Translations under genes and position numbers: made by a program
The notes under the pieces: generated by a model
What the model saw: the letters and a program-made list of their open reading frames with translations, nothing else
What the model was told of the DNA's origin: nothing
Databases searched by the model: none
Source of the DNA: Triangularia verruculosa
Taxonomy: Eukaryota; Ascomycota; Sordariomycetes; Sordariales; Podosporaceae
Assembly: GCA_033296885.1 (NCBI GenBank)
Contig: MU863877.1
Location: forward strand, 186,001 to 250,000
Direction of reading: 5' to 3'
DNA: 64,000 bases
Shown here: in pieces, positions 1-10,931 of the stretch
How the letters are laid out: each line of letters begins with the position of its first letter
How positions within the stretch are numbered: the first letter of the stretch is position 1

Positions 1-558
1 GCACTCCTTGAACCCCCAAATCTGGGTCGCCGTCCACCCGTTATCGTACGACTCGACATGGCTCAGCAGATGCGTCTCCCCTTCGGGCCCGCCCTTTTCG
101 GCGTCGGTCTCGATCCACCCGGACTTGAGGAAGTCGTCGGTGATCTCGGAGGTCGAGATCCACTTTGACTGGCCCTTGACGTGGCCAAAGAGCCAGTCGG
201 AGTGGTCGCGGAAGACGTAGTCGGCGCAGCGCTTCTCGGTGGAGCCCTTCATGCCGCCGGTGCCGGTTTGTTCGATCTCGACGTGGGTGACGGGGGCGGC
301 GGAGGGTTCGGCCGGGGGGGAGGGGGGCGCGGCGAACTGGGAGATGGAGAGGGTTACGGTGGCGGCGCCGACGAGCTTGCGGGTTACCCAGCCGATGCCC
401 TGGAGGGCGAGGCCGGGTTCGATGGGGGTGGAGAGGGTTTTGTTCTGGTCGGGGGTGTAAGTGATGGGATGGGGAGAGAGGAGGGAACGGTGGGAAGAAC
501 GTACCATGATCCACTTTCCGTTGAGGTCACCAATGTTCTTGTTGGCGGGAGCGGCCAT
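1..558 (-). CDS. Lipocalin-like small protein of unknown function (3' truncated)
   Basis: Two exons are visible: 558-505 (MAAPANKNIGDLNGKWIM) and 444 down to the window edge, split by a 60-nt intron with GTACGT donor and ACCAG acceptor. The joined protein reads ...GKWIM-NKTLSTPIEPGLALQ... and continues open to base 1, so the C-terminus is missing. The early GxW (GKW, residues 14-16) is the usual N-terminal signature of lipocalin/fatty-acid-binding folds. The middle holds THVEIEQTGTGGMKGSTE and later SDWLFGHVKGQSKW, an alternating pattern that suits a beta barrel. I recall similar uncharacterised ascomycete proteins, but no ligand or pathway. There is no signal peptide or membrane segment, so it is probably cytosolic. 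Start choice: the ATG at 558 is the only one that joins the spliced frame. Gene structure is fairly sure; the fold assignment is inference. Confidence 0.75.
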   Translation of the reverse strand, partial: MAAPANKNIGDLNGKWIMVRSSHRSLLSPHPITYTPDQNKTLSTPIEPGLALQGIGWVTRKLVGAATVTLSISQFAAPPSPPAEPSAAPVTHVEIEQTGTGGMKGSTEKRCADYVFRDHSDWLFGHVKGQSKWISTSEITDDFLKSGWIETDAEKGGPEGETHLLSHVESYDNGWTATQIWGFKEC

Positions 559-2135
559 TTTGACGGTTGTGTTTGTGTGTAATATAGTACTTGGAGAAAA
601 GTTGGGGGAGCTGCTCCGAGGAGTGTAGTTGACCCTTGATACGAACACGCAAAGTGTGGGGTGAGTCTTATCAGTGGTAAGATAGAGGGAATGGTGGAAG
701 TGAGACAGGAGGGAAAAGGTTCTCAGGCAACTATAGAAGGATGATGCTTTTATATTGCTCTCTTCTCTCGATGTCTGATCGTCTAAGTTTGGTTACTACC
801 TATCTGCCGCCGGTGGGGTAGGTAGCGTTGTGTGAAGAATGGGTAGCTTGTCACAAGGCAACGCACGCGGGCGCGGGGAGTTCGCTGCTGCTACCTTGAG
901 CACGTATGAAACTGGGGGTTTGAGCCAGGTCTGGGCGGCCGAGGTTGAACTTTCTGCTTTTGGTGAGAATGTGAATGAGAGAGGGCGAGCGAGCATGCGC
1001 ATGCGCCAGGGCTGGTTGCATGCGCCATCGGATGGACTCCCCTGTTTGGAGGATATCGGCCGATGACGCAGCGTTGCATGGCGCGGGGAAGGAAAGGGGC
1101 CTCTACCTATGGCTGGGGCTTGTTTGATGCTGTACGCTACTTTCCAATTGCTCTGCTTTGCCTTGCTTTAGGTACTGCGGCCGGCAGACCGGGACGAGAC
1201 TTGCATTGCATGTTCTCCGAGTCCGGCTCTGTGAAATCAGCATGTTTCGGTTTCTTCGCTCCGGAGATCTTAATGGTCTCCGTTGAATGGAAACTGTAGA
1301 TCCATGCTGATTGTTAGCTACTAATACACTTTTGCACTTCTTCAGGAACGGCGGGAGCTTCGGGTCTCCCCGTGCGGGAAGGCAAATGCGTCCTTGCATA
1401 CCAGGAACTGACTGTGCCCCGAGATCATGATAAGCTTGCGGTTCACGTCGACCGTTGATCCAGGACTTTTGAAATGAATGTCCCTCCCTCCTTCCCACCA
1501 AGACCAAAGCCAAGACACCCCAGAGAAATAGTGCGGGGTAAAAATAGTGCTATCACCGAGGTTCCATATTCCACGTGAAAGTGCCGGTTCAATGTCTAGT
1601 CGAAACACCGATGTTGACCTCATCGCTCGAGCTCAATGCCGCCGTCCTTCACAACGCTGTAGAGTCATTGCTAGGTTTCAAATATTATTCCAATGTAGTA
1701 GTATATGCTGTTGTAACACCAGCTCATGCAGTTATTAACCTATACCCTTCCCTTCCCTTCCCTCCTCCTCGATATCTCGCACCAATAGTCAATACCCATC
1801 CATCCCCTTGACCTGCCATCCGCAATGCTAAACTAAAAGCAAACAACAAAATTACTCTGAAATCGGTATATCCTAGTATTACCTTGTGGCTTGTTCTCCC
1901 CGAGAAAGCGCCCAAAGTCCGAAAGCAGTTTTGATGCATCCTCCTTCTCCCACCATACATTAGCTTCGCATCATAGGCCCTCACTCGGTGGCCATGTCGC
2001 ATTCCCCCATGATCCCAGTCCGTCACATACAAAGCAACTCCAGGGTAGTAACTTTCCCCTATCTCATCTGTAAACCAAGCCTCCCTCCGCTTTCCCCCAA
2101 CTCCAAAACGGCAATGGGTATATAAAGCAACTCAT
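559..2135. other. Intergenic region
   Basis: This holds the promoter and leader of the lipocalin-like gene at the left and the 3' flank of the epimerase gene at the right. Open frames here have no intron support or family resemblance. A pyrimidine-rich stretch near 1745-1768 is built on CCTTC repeats, and a GGTAGGTAG motif sits near 818-826. I see no RNA gene or mobile element. Confidence 0.6.
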
Positions 2136-3393
2136 TCAAGGCCACCACTTCATCTTCTTGTAACTTTCAATCACCTCATCCACCAACTCCTTCGAAATCT
2201 TGGGCTTCTCGTACGTGAATCCGACAACCTCCTCTAACCTTGAGCCATCCATGCTCAGGTCGGTATCCTTCAACAGCTCCTTCTCCATGAATGGCGTCAA
2301 TGGCCCCGGTCTGGTGATGCCAGCTTCCGCAAGCAGATCAGCCCATGGGCCCAGGAGTTCGTCGTTGACATCGTCCACCACACTGTCCAGGTTGAGCTTG
2401 GCGAAGGTGCTGATCAACGATCCCTGGAAGCCCGTGCTGATGCCAAACACCTCTCCAATAATATCAGACATGGTGCCCTGAGTCGTCACTCCCTTGTCGA
2501 CCACATTGAATGTTGGCACCTTGCCCATCTTGGCATCGTCCCACTTTGCCTTTCCAGCGGTATACCAGCCGGTAATGGCCCACAGAGCTCTTGAGACATC
2601 ATCAATGTGCACTGTGTTTTGGCGCAGGTCCTTGGTCCAGAGCCACTTCATCTCGGACTCGAGCGCCTTGTACACCCTAGCCATGCAGAGGGCTGTAGCG
2701 ACCCATTGAGACGCATATGGGCCGTACACATGGGCAAGCCGTACAATAACCAGATTCAGCCTGTGCAAAAATGTCAGTTTCAAAACTCACAAACAGCTTT
2801 TTCCCACACAGTAGAACAAGACATACCCCTCAATCTTGGCCAACTCCTCCTCCGCCTGCAGCTTGAAAACCGCAATCTTGCTCCAAGGCTTGAGCTTATC
2901 CTGCTCCTTGCTCGGCGACGAGTCTGGCTTGTACACCATCCCCGTGCTCAGCTCCACAAAGCACTTGACTCCCCTCTTCGCCGCCTCCCTTCCCACATTC
3001 AACGACAAGTCAAACGACCGCAGCTTGTACACCTCATCCTCTTGTGAATAGCGCGTCTCTCCGCCGCAGTTGAACACATAGTCGAACTGTTTCCCGTCGG
3101 CGCGGTCGAATATCCTAGGGAGAGATTCTACAACAGTGTTTTGTTAGAGATTGGAAAAGACCGAGATATGGTAAGGAGAGAGAGGACATACGCTCCCTGC
3201 TCGCATCAGCCTGCACAAACTTGGCTCCGGCGCACGCCTCCTCAAACTCTGAAGGCAGCCACGCGAGCTGGGGCAGCACCTTGTCGACGATGCGCACGTC
3301 GGACGCGAGGTCGTTTTTGTGAATGTGCTGGGCAAGGAACCGGCCAATGTAGCCGAGACCGCCGATGATCAACACCGACGGTTTTTCCGCCAT
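2136..3393 (-). CDS. NAD-dependent epimerase/dehydratase (extended SDR)
   Basis: Three exons, 3393-3192, 3127-2827 and 2760-2136, give 375 residues. Introns are 64 and 66 nt long, with GTATGT donors and TTGTAG and GCACAG acceptors. The N-terminus VLIIGGLGYIGRFLAQ (about residues 7-22) is the Rossmann dinucleotide loop of extended short-chain dehydrogenases. Further family features are DYVFNCGGETRY, CFVELSTGMVYKP and LVIVRLAHVYGPYASQWV, and a later VHIDDVSRALW typical of sugar-nucleotide or steroid epimerases. The usual catalytic Tyr-x3-Lys is not clear: the matching segment reads SKIAVFKLQAEEEL. The substrate cannot be told from sequence. There is no signal peptide; a cytosolic enzyme is likely. 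The leader just upstream of ATG carries a CAG-repeat run (about 3399-3415). Confidence 0.9.
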
Positions 3394-6325
3394 GATGTCT
3401 GCTGCTGCTGCTGCTGAAGGTCTCGGGTGAGGCAGAGACGCAAGGGGTGGAGCGGCGTCGCGTGCGGAATTCGTTCGGTTTTAAAATCAGAAAAGCGTTT
3501 ATATAGAACCAAAGATAGGTTTTTAAGTAGTAGCTATTTTCGTTTTCGCCAAAATAGTGATTCCCCAAAACAACAACCTGAACAAAGTCTGGGGTGCGCT
3601 GTTTGAGGAATGACGCAGATGTGTGTGTGTGTGTGTGTGTGTTCGAGAAATTCGGGAGAAGGGCAGGCAAACAAAGGTTGCTGATCCAGGGGTCTGGGTT
3701 GGTTTGGTTTTTTGGTTGGTGGTCAAGTGAACACGAAGAAAACGACGAATTGGCTGGGAGAGGAGGGGAGGGGAGGTGGGAGGGGGGTGGGTGATGCCCA
3801 AGGATATCAACCTCCACTGTTGCCGCGAAAACCGATAAAAAAAAAGGGAAAACAGGCGAGTTGAAAAGCACTCCAAGACCCTTTTCTCCTTAAGAGTGCA
3901 GTTGATAGATTGGGTCCTGCAGTGGCTTCTCTCCACTATTTCTTTCCTTTTTTGCTGGCTGGATTTGTAATGAGAAGGAGGAGCGACTTCCAGTTGGAAC
4001 GGGATGCCAAGGCAGCCGAGGGTGGAGATCTTATGCAAACCGCAGATGATCATTCATCTTCAACTCAAGCATGCATGGTACGACCTGTCATCTGAAGTAC
4101 CTTATGAAATGTCAATCTGCAGCGCATGTCTCTCCTTTCGGCCGCACGGGGTCCCCGGTGGACCTAGCTTGGCTTCAGCTGCTGCCCGTTAGGTGCCCGT
4201 GTGCCCGTTTGCTTTCCACTGACATACAGTTTTCTCTCTTGCAAAGAGATGCCATCAGGGGTCGCACAGCATCGACCAGAGACACGCCGGCACCGCTGCC
4301 CGAAACATAGGGTTTACCTAGGTATCCAGCAGATGCATGGAGGTGAGTAAAGGAGGGGGTCTGTGTGGTTGCGTTTACGACTTCTGTCTATTCCTGCGCC
4401 CCCCCAACCATTTTATTACTCTTCGAGCCAAGTCTCCCTGCACCCTTTCAATGACTTCGGACGTGGCTCCTGCGCTGTTCTAAGAATTTTATGATATCGC
4501 CGCCTCGGGTCGTCGGGGTTCATCCCGGAGGTCAGATGTGGTGACGGCACACTCCGCCAAGGGGAATCCCTTCCCGCTCAGGGGCAAACACCTGCCAGTG
4601 ATCCCGCCTCCTGCATTAGGCGCTACCGAACTTTTCTGGAAGCCTTCCTCTCTTGGTCAGCTCTGGGAGCTTTGGGGTTGCATGGCGTCTCCAATGAAAC
4701 ACAGTTGGGTCAGGTGCACTATGTGCAAGAAAAAAAAGAAGACAACGGTTCGAGGTTTTACGGCATGATAACCTCCTGGGTCATGGCAATTACCAAAACC
4801 TTGGAATAGTGCTATTTGCAGGGGCACGCCGCTTGGAATCTCGCTGATTTTCCCAGGACCTTTGAAAGCTCAAGCTGATACAACAATAGATTGCCGAGCC
4901 GATGTCCCGTGTCCATCACAAGCCTTATCGACCCGAAAAAGCTTTTTGGCTTTTTACATCAAACAAGGCCGAGGGGACTAGAGCAAACTCTTGGTCAGTG
5001 CGTCTGCTGCGTTTGCCAGCTCCGTAACTCCGGCCGAGGAGACGAGTACAACGGGATAGCCTCCTCATCAACGGGAAGGTTGTTGTGTCACGCTGGCTAG
5101 TGTCTTACTCAGTCCCTGACCGCAATTGTGGCCAATTTGAATTCGGCCAAACGGGGACGACAACATCAAGTCTAGATCTCCCAAAAAACACCATTTCGGA
5201 CTCGCTGGATGTTCATGACCTCCAGCCCCCAAATCACCATGCAACCCATTCGACCTTGTAAGCGAGGTCCCAGCGCCGTGGCGTCAAGCTTCTCCTTGTT
5301 GTCCCTCGCTCTTCCCGAGCAAAGGCAACATCTGGGAAGCGGGACATCGTTCATGACGGTGGCATCATGCTTCGGCAGTGGACGTCGCTCATGATAAAGT
5401 CGGTGAAGGGTCTACAACCATTGACAACACTTTTACAAGCGAAGCTCTTCGGCGTTCGGGCAATCTCGAGTCCAAATGTAAGGCCGACAACAACTTCAGC
5501 CCACCGGAGGAACCCCCGAAGAGGCATGTATGGAGAGCGTGGCAACCTACCTATCCCACAACCAGTCCGTTCCCACCAACCTGGAACGGATCCTGCAGAC
5601 GTCGGTACCAGAGCCCAGATCCCCTCGGATCACCTGAAAAACAAAACGTGGAGATCTCCAAACCCCAACCTCTGCGTCCTCCATCGCGCAGGTGAAAGAA
5701 AATATCAGGACCTTGTCAATATGCAGGTACCATATCCGTCGGTGAGCGCTGCGGCCATAACCGTTCGGACACCATCATAGACCTAAAGAAACAGGGCGCC
5801 TACTGCAGCATCGACACGTGTGAAGCTAGACCGCTATCAGCGATGACGGATGTGTGGCCAGACCCAAGGGATTCAATACCGGGGTAAGGGAAGAGGGAAA
5901 GGCCGAAAATAGGAACAGGCCAATTTCCCTCAGAGTCGCCTCGCCGTTGTCTAGTGACGCAATAGTCGATCTCGCGGCATGCCCAAAACGGTTAATGGGG
6001 AACGGTATCGAGGCTCTCGGTCCTTTTTGACGCTACCCTCTTCACCTTAGCTCAGGCAAGAAGACATCACGGCCCTTTCCCGCAGCTGAACCGATTTGTC
6101 TCGGGTCACCCGGAAACTAAACTGACACCTCGCCCAAGACAATGGTTCAGCCTCTTTCACTATGGGGGAAATGGCTTCAAGACTCCCGGGATGATGTCAA
6201 GAGTGTCGTTGTCTTTCAAAGAGAAAATAAAAAAAGTTAAATCTCGATATGTCGCTAATTTCAGAGACAAACAACAGCCCAAATCTATCCACATCATTAC
6301 CGTTTCATCATACCGTTCCAGCTGC
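3394..6325. other. Long intergenic region
   Basis: About 2.9 kb between the starts or ends of two minus-strand genes. It contains a (GT)11 microsatellite at 3621-3643, an A-run at 3838-3845, and a TACCTAGGTA palindrome near 4314-4323. Several open frames of 60-140 codons in 4.5-5.8 kb lack splice support or recognisable motifs, and I do not call them genes. No tRNA or repeat family was recognised. Confidence 0.5.
3621..3643. repeat. (GT)n microsatellite
   Basis: About eleven uninterrupted GT dinucleotides in the upstream region of the epimerase gene. Confidence 0.9.
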
Positions 6326-7314
6326 TTATCTCCTCATGCTCCCAATCAACTCCCTCTGTGTCTCCCTGTCCTTCTGCCCTTGGCTCAAGCTGCCAATGCT
6401 TCGAAGATCACCAACCACGTCCTTCGCCTTGCCAAAGTATACTTCCTGCAGCAGATTCCGCATCTTGAGCTCCATGTCCTCCACCAAGCGGCCAATGTTG
6501 GCAATGTGGCTCTCATCGCTCTCGACAGGGAGATCCTGCTCGACTTGGCGCGTCATGTTGCCAGACAGGTCAACCTCACCGAGGGAAGCGCCCTTGGTGG
6601 CGAGAGTGAGGATGACGGTGGAAGTAAGACGGTAGTTGCTCGTGCGGCCGCGCTCAGAGGCTTCAAAGACGTGAATCGAGTCCCAGACACCCGAGGTAGT
6701 GGCATCGCCTTGTGGGGAACCTATTCATTTACCATCAGCACACATCCCATCCCCATAAACATGATTGCTAAAAAAAAAAACGTACCCTTCTTCAACAGCA
6801 CCACGCCGGCGAACCCATCATCCAAGTTCCAAAAGTACACCGAACTAACACCCCCCTCGTAGTACAGCTCTCTGTAGACGTCAAATGCTTCGTTGGCCTT
6901 GATCTCCATTTTCCTCACACGCTCGCCTGGGACGGCGCCCTCGCCGGCACCTTCGTTGTTGCCACCAGAAGAAACGCCGCCGGAGCCGGCCTCGTCGAGG
7001 GGGGGGTCGAACTGGTTGGACCAGGGGGAGCGGTACGAGTCGCCGTCGCGGTTGTAGTCGCACAAGAGGTAGTCGCGGCCGGTCTGCTTGCAGCGCTGGA
7101 CGGTGAGGGGCTGGTCGACGGAGGAGAGGAGCTCTTCGGCGAGGTCGGGGGCGAGGGAGATGATGTTGGAGAGGTGCGAGGTGGTGTGTTTTGGGTTGAG
7201 GCGGCGGAGGAGGTCACTACCGTTTGATTACGGTCAGTACCACAACCACGATGGCATTTGGGGGTGTAATTAGGGGGCTTACAGTGCCGAGTCGAAGGGG
7301 TCGGGGGTAGACAT
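6326..7314 (-). CDS. CAP2: F-actin-capping protein subunit beta
   Basis: Three exons (7314-7283, 7216-6786, 6720-6326) give 285 residues, the usual CapZ-beta length. Introns of 66 and 65 nt have GTAAGC and GTACGT donors and GGTAG and AATAG acceptors. The protein forms the alpha/beta heterodimer that caps actin barbed ends and limits filament growth at cortical patches. Family hallmarks are the N-terminus DPFDSALDLLRRLNPKHT, then VQRCKQTGRDYLLCDYNRDG, SYRSPWSNQFDPP, and VYFWNLDDGFAGVVLLKK before intron 2. The end RLVEDMELKMRNLLQEVYFGKAKDV is the C-terminal amphipathic region that binds actin. A Gly-rich loop (SGGVSSGGNNEGAGEGA) is inserted near residues 90-110, as in other filamentous fungi. 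It shares a 358-bp divergent promoter with ALG12. Confidence 0.97.
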
Positions 7315-7672
7315 TGTGACGGATTGTTGCTCTGTTAGTTGTGGTTTGTACTCTTCTGTAGGTAGGTGAGCTTCTTTGGGTAAGGTAGTTCAATGTCCAG
7401 CGGGGTCGGGTTGGAGGTGTGAGCTCTCTCCCCCAGACAGCAGCCACGGCGGTGGCAGCGGCCTGAAAGCCGTTGTGGGGAAGGCCAATGGTGGGGGCGG
7501 CTGTCACCTTCAGGGGTGGGCTCGTGCGCGATGCTGGCGTTTCGGACAGGGATCCCCTAATTGCCTGCCGGGGTGAGTGTTCATCTCACTGCTGCAGGTC
7601 AACGTCAACAATGTTGTTTTGAACTCTGATCAAAAATTCAAGGGATGAGCTTGATGGTCAAGGATTGACATC
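7315..7672. promoter_or_regulatory. Bidirectional promoter between CAP2 and ALG12
   Basis: The two genes start back to back, 358 bp apart, so both core promoters and leaders must lie here. A GTAGGTAGG motif is present near 7359-7367 and the sequence is G-rich on the plus strand around 7395-7545. I see no clear TATA box. The regulatory role is inferred from position. Confidence 0.55.
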
Positions 7673-9532
7673 ATGGCATCTCAGGAAGCACCGGTAAAGG
7701 GTGCAGCGGTTAAGAAAGATGAGAAGAAGGGCGCATCAGGGCTGGGCCTTGATTCTAACGGGTCGGGCATGAAGTTGCTGGGTGAGTGGCCTTCATACTC
7801 AAGTTCATCAAGGAGGTCAACTAACGATGTTATAGATACCATCCTCTCAGCCTCGATACCAGCTCTTATTCTCATACATCTCATCGTGGCACCTTACACC
7901 AAAGTGGAGGAGTCTTTCAATATCCAAGCCACCCATGACGTTCTCGTCTATGGTACCCCCTCGTCGAGCATACACAGCAAGCTATCCAACACATACGACC
8001 ACTTCACATTCCCTGGCGCGGTTCCCCGAACTTTTGTCGGTCCAGTGTTATTAGCAGGCATCTCTCAGCCTCTCATTCTCATCTTTGGTTTTCAGCACGC
8101 CCAATTCATCGTCCGCGCCCTGTTGGGTCTCTTCAACGCGTTCAGCTTACACATCTTCACCCGCAACCTCCGCCAAGCCTACGGTCCGGCCACAGCAAGA
8201 TGGTACCTCCTCCTCCAAGCCAGTCAATTCCACGTCTTATTTTATGCCTCGCGGACCCTCCCGAACATGTTCGCCTTTGCCTTGACGACCCTGGCGAGCT
8301 CTTACCTGCTGCCCAACCCAAACAACATCAGATCCACACCACGTCGCCAACGCCTAGCAATAACAATGTTTGTCTTTGCAGCCGTGATCTTCCGGTCAGA
8401 AGTTGCTCTTCTCCTGGCTACCAACCTCCTGTATCTCGTCCTCCTCCCAGCCATCTCCATCGAACAAATCATCTTCCCTTTCTTCGCCTCCTTCGCCATT
8501 GCCCTGGCAACTTCCGTACCAATCGACAGCTACTTCTGGCAGAAGCCTCTCTGGCCGGAGCTCTGGGGATTCTACTACAACGTTGTCGGAGGCAACTCGT
8601 CCAACTGGGGGACGTCACCTTGGTATTACTACTTTGTCTCGGCACTGCCAAGACTCCTCGTCAACCCCCTTTCTTACACAGTGCTTATCCCATACGCGCT
8701 GTATCATCCAGCCTTGACCTCCTCGGCAAAGAAGCTTGTCGTTCCTTCGTTGCTCTTTGTAGCGATCTACTCCATCCAGCCGCACAAAGAGGCCCGTTTT
8801 ATTTTTTACATCGTTCCCTCCCTCACCGCGGCTGCCGCTCTTGGCGCAGCTAGTCTATCCCGAAAATCACAGGTGTTTGCTTTGGTGCTGTTCGCCTCGG
8901 TAGTGGTGTCATTTGCCGTTTCGACGGGAATGCTGTTGGTGTCGTCGCTTAACTACCCTGGGGGGGAGGCCTTGTCCTATCTTGCGACAACCGTCGGGGA
9001 ATCCTCACAACCTGGGGAGATCATCCCGGTGCATGCTGATGTGCTCTCTTGCATGACGGGCGTGACGCTGTTCGGCTCAGCTTCGGCGGCAGGGTCGGGT
9101 TTTCCTAGACTGGAACCAGATGGGGTGTTAATCTTTCATGAAAAGGGGGGTAGGGGGACGGGGGTGGTGATCAAAGTGGATAAAACGGAGGATGAGGATG
9201 ATTTGGTGCAGGAGGGGTTTTGGAGGGGGTTTAGGTATGTTTTGACGGAGGATCCAGAGGGGGTGAAGGGGAGGAGTGGGGGGGTGAGGTGGGAGATAGT
9301 GGGGGTTGTGAGGGGTTTTGGGGGGGTTGAGGTATTAAAGCCGGGGCAGGAGACACAAAGGGGGGAGGGAGAGGTGGTTGGGAAGGGGAGGGTGGTGGAG
9401 GGGGTGAGGGAGAGGGTGAGGGGGTTGACGGGGGGTTGGTGGGTTGGGCCGAGGATGGTGGATAGGATATGGATTTTGAGACGGGGGAGGGGTGGGAACG
9501 GAGGGTGGAAGGGGAGGGAGGAGAGTGCTTAG
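7673..9532 (+). CDS. ALG12: Dolichyl-P-Man:Man7GlcNAc2-PP-dolichol alpha-1,6-mannosyltransferase
   Basis: This GT22 enzyme adds the eighth mannose to the lipid-linked oligosaccharide in the ER lumen during N-glycan assembly. Family signatures are clear: APYTKVEESFNIQATHDVL, then TFPGAVPRTFVGPVLLA, FHVLFYASRTLPNMFA, VDSYFW-type IDSYFWQKPLWPE, and IQPHKEARFIFY (about residue 350). Several hydrophobic helices span the first 400 residues. The region 7782-7835 is very probably an intron (GTGAGT donor, CAACTAAC branch site, TATAG acceptor). It is 54 nt with no stop, so reading through it also stays open; removing it gives GMKLLDTILSASIPA and a 601-residue protein. The C-terminal 120 residues are Gly/Arg/Val-rich and poorly typical, encoded by extremely G-rich sequence. 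Start ATG 7673 is the first in frame. It is divergent from CAP2. Confidence 0.95.
   Translation: MASQEAPVKGAAVKKDEKKGASGLGLDSNGSGMKLLGEWPSYSSSSRRSTNDVIDTILSASIPALILIHLIVAPYTKVEESFNIQATHDVLVYGTPSSSIHSKLSNTYDHFTFPGAVPRTFVGPVLLAGISQPLILIFGFQHAQFIVRALLGLFNAFSLHIFTRNLRQAYGPATARWYLLLQASQFHVLFYASRTLPNMFAFALTTLASSYLLPNPNNIRSTPRRQRLAITMFVFAAVIFRSEVALLLATNLLYLVLLPAISIEQIIFPFFASFAIALATSVPIDSYFWQKPLWPELWGFYYNVVGGNSSNWGTSPWYYYFVSALPRLLVNPLSYTVLIPYALYHPALTSSAKKLVVPSLLFVAIYSIQPHKEARFIFYIVPSLTAAAALGAASLSRKSQVFALVLFASVVVSFAVSTGMLLVSSLNYPGGEALSYLATTVGESSQPGEIIPVHADVLSCMTGVTLFGSASAAGSGFPRLEPDGVLIFHEKGGRGTGVVIKVDKTEDEDDLVQEGFWRGFRYVLTEDPEGVKGRSGGVRWEIVGVVRGFGGVEVLKPGQETQRGEGEVVGKGRVVEGVRERVRGLTGGWWVGPRMVDRIWILRRGRGGNGGWKGREESA
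7782..7835 (+). other. In-frame 54-nt intron of ALG12
   Basis: Donor GTGAGT, branch-like CTAAC at 7821-7825 and acceptor TATAG at 7831-7835 are near consensus. The length is a multiple of three and has no stop codon. The 18 residues it would encode (starting EWPSYSSSSRRS, after the donor glycine) are not typical of the family, and their removal joins KLL to DTILSAS. Confidence 0.8.
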
Positions 9533-10295
9533 GTGGGTGGGGGGTTGTAGGGTTAGATTTGTTGATGTATTTGTTTTTGTTTTGGGTTGGTATTGATTTC
9601 TTGCCAGTCGGGATGTAAGATTAGAAGGTGTGCTTACAATACCATCGGGTAATGGCCGACCAGTCTGACTTGTCAAGAAAGTAAAATTATCTATGGCATG
9701 GCAGTGCTCAGGATTGATGCTCCCAGCACCTCGCATCCTCACGGTAACTTCTACAAACATAGGTATATTTCAGTCTTTTTGGACTGTGACTTGAGAAACA
9801 AAACGCTCTGTGTTCTCGTTTCCCTTTTGTATTTTTTTTTTATTGTTGGCTTTGTTAGGTCCTGGGCGGTTGGTCTGGGGTTTCCAGAAAAAAACACGTC
9901 CTCGATTCTTGGCTGGGCTGGTTGTGATGGAAACTTGGGGCTGGGAGACGGGAGATGAGTACACCATCGACGTTTCCGACATCAACTTCCAGCGAAGTAG
10001 CTGTAGTTTGATCTGCGCTGGCAAACCGTCAGGTTTCAGGGTGCCCTGGTAGTATGTACCTATCTAACATACTATCTCCTTCGCTTTTTCTTTTACTTCC
10101 CATTCCATGTCAAGCATCACAAAACCTCGGGGCTTCAGGAGAACTGAGCTCCGTCATGAAGTCGAGGAAACATCTTTTTGTGATGTTTACGTATGTGTTT
10201 ACGTCTGGGAGTTGGAAAAGGGACGTTTCCAGTTCGAACATTAGCTGTTCGCTTTCTTTTTCTGCTTGTCGGGTTGAGGTGTGCCTGGGGGCACA

Positions 10296-10315
10296 GGAAA
10301 GATGTCCTCAATTCT
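10296..10315 (+). repeat. 20-nt direct repeat, copy 1
   Basis: GGAAAGATGTCCTCAATTCT occurs here and again exactly at 10719-10738. Both copies lie roughly 65-70 nt downstream of a GTTCGAAC site and a T/C-rich stretch, which suggests two diverged copies of one longer element. Confidence 0.85.
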
Positions 10316-10718
10316 ATATTGGGCTTAGCGTAGCAATATGTCATCCGGTGGCTTGAGCAGGGGGATCTATCATCATGTTTTCTGGGGAGACTCACCAGCG
10401 AAGTAACTGATCTCTATGCATTACCTTACCTGAAAAAGAGGCTCTGGGGGCTCTTGACATCTACTATGATGTGATAGTAGTTGTCTCCTTCGTTTTGCTT
10501 TTTTTGTTCTGAACTCAAAGGGATCGCCTGTTCGTAACCAGTCCAGGAATGGGCTTTGACTTCGAGAAAGCTCATCCTGTTCAGAGAGCCTCAGTTGAAC
10601 TGCTTGACGCAAGTGTAAGTGTCTGGACATCTATCCAAGACGTCGCGAGTTCGAACTTGCATTCTTTGTTTTTTGATTCGCTGCCGATAGGGCTGGAGGG
10701 GGGGAGTGTTTAATGGTG

Positions 10719-10738
10719 GGAAAGATGTCCTCAATTCT
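10719..10738 (+). repeat. 20-nt direct repeat, copy 2
   Basis: Exact copy of the 20-mer at 10296-10315. A third partial copy (AAAGGTGTCCTCA) follows within 25 nt. Confidence 0.85.
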
Positions 10739-10931
10739 TGGCAAAGGTGTCCTCAGCGTTGAGTTGGGCTTTCATATCAGACTCTGGCAAGAGTTTTAAA
10801 ATGAACAGTGAGAGAACGTGGATTTCTCTACTATCTACCTACGACAGCTCGTGACCCACCTGCTCTTCTCGGGCTCTCTGGGCTGTCGGGATAAAACAGG
10901 TAACAAGTGGAGCCCAAAAAATCCACCAAAA

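Larger units (their letters stand above)
9533..10931. other. Gene-poor region with short repeats
   Basis: No protein gene was recognised. The block contains a 20-nt direct repeat (10296-10315 and 10719-10738), two copies of CAGCGAAGTARC (9990-10001, 10396-10407), and two B-box-like GTTCGAAC sites (10232-10239, 10649-10656), each lying just after a predicted hairpin. These resemble parts of the elements found at 11.8-12.6 kb and are described as a finding. Confidence 0.5.

Noticed and set aside
4740..4770. tRNA gene from GGTTCGAGGTT
   Set aside because: No A-box at a suitable distance and no cloverleaf pairing.
3394..6325. RIP-mutated transposon remnant
   Set aside because: I see no strong TA-richness, terminal repeats or degenerate transposase frames.
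10033..10056. Second 5S rRNA gene (CCCTGGTAGTATGTA)
   Set aside because: Only a short 3'-end resemblance; the 5' half and internal control region are missing.
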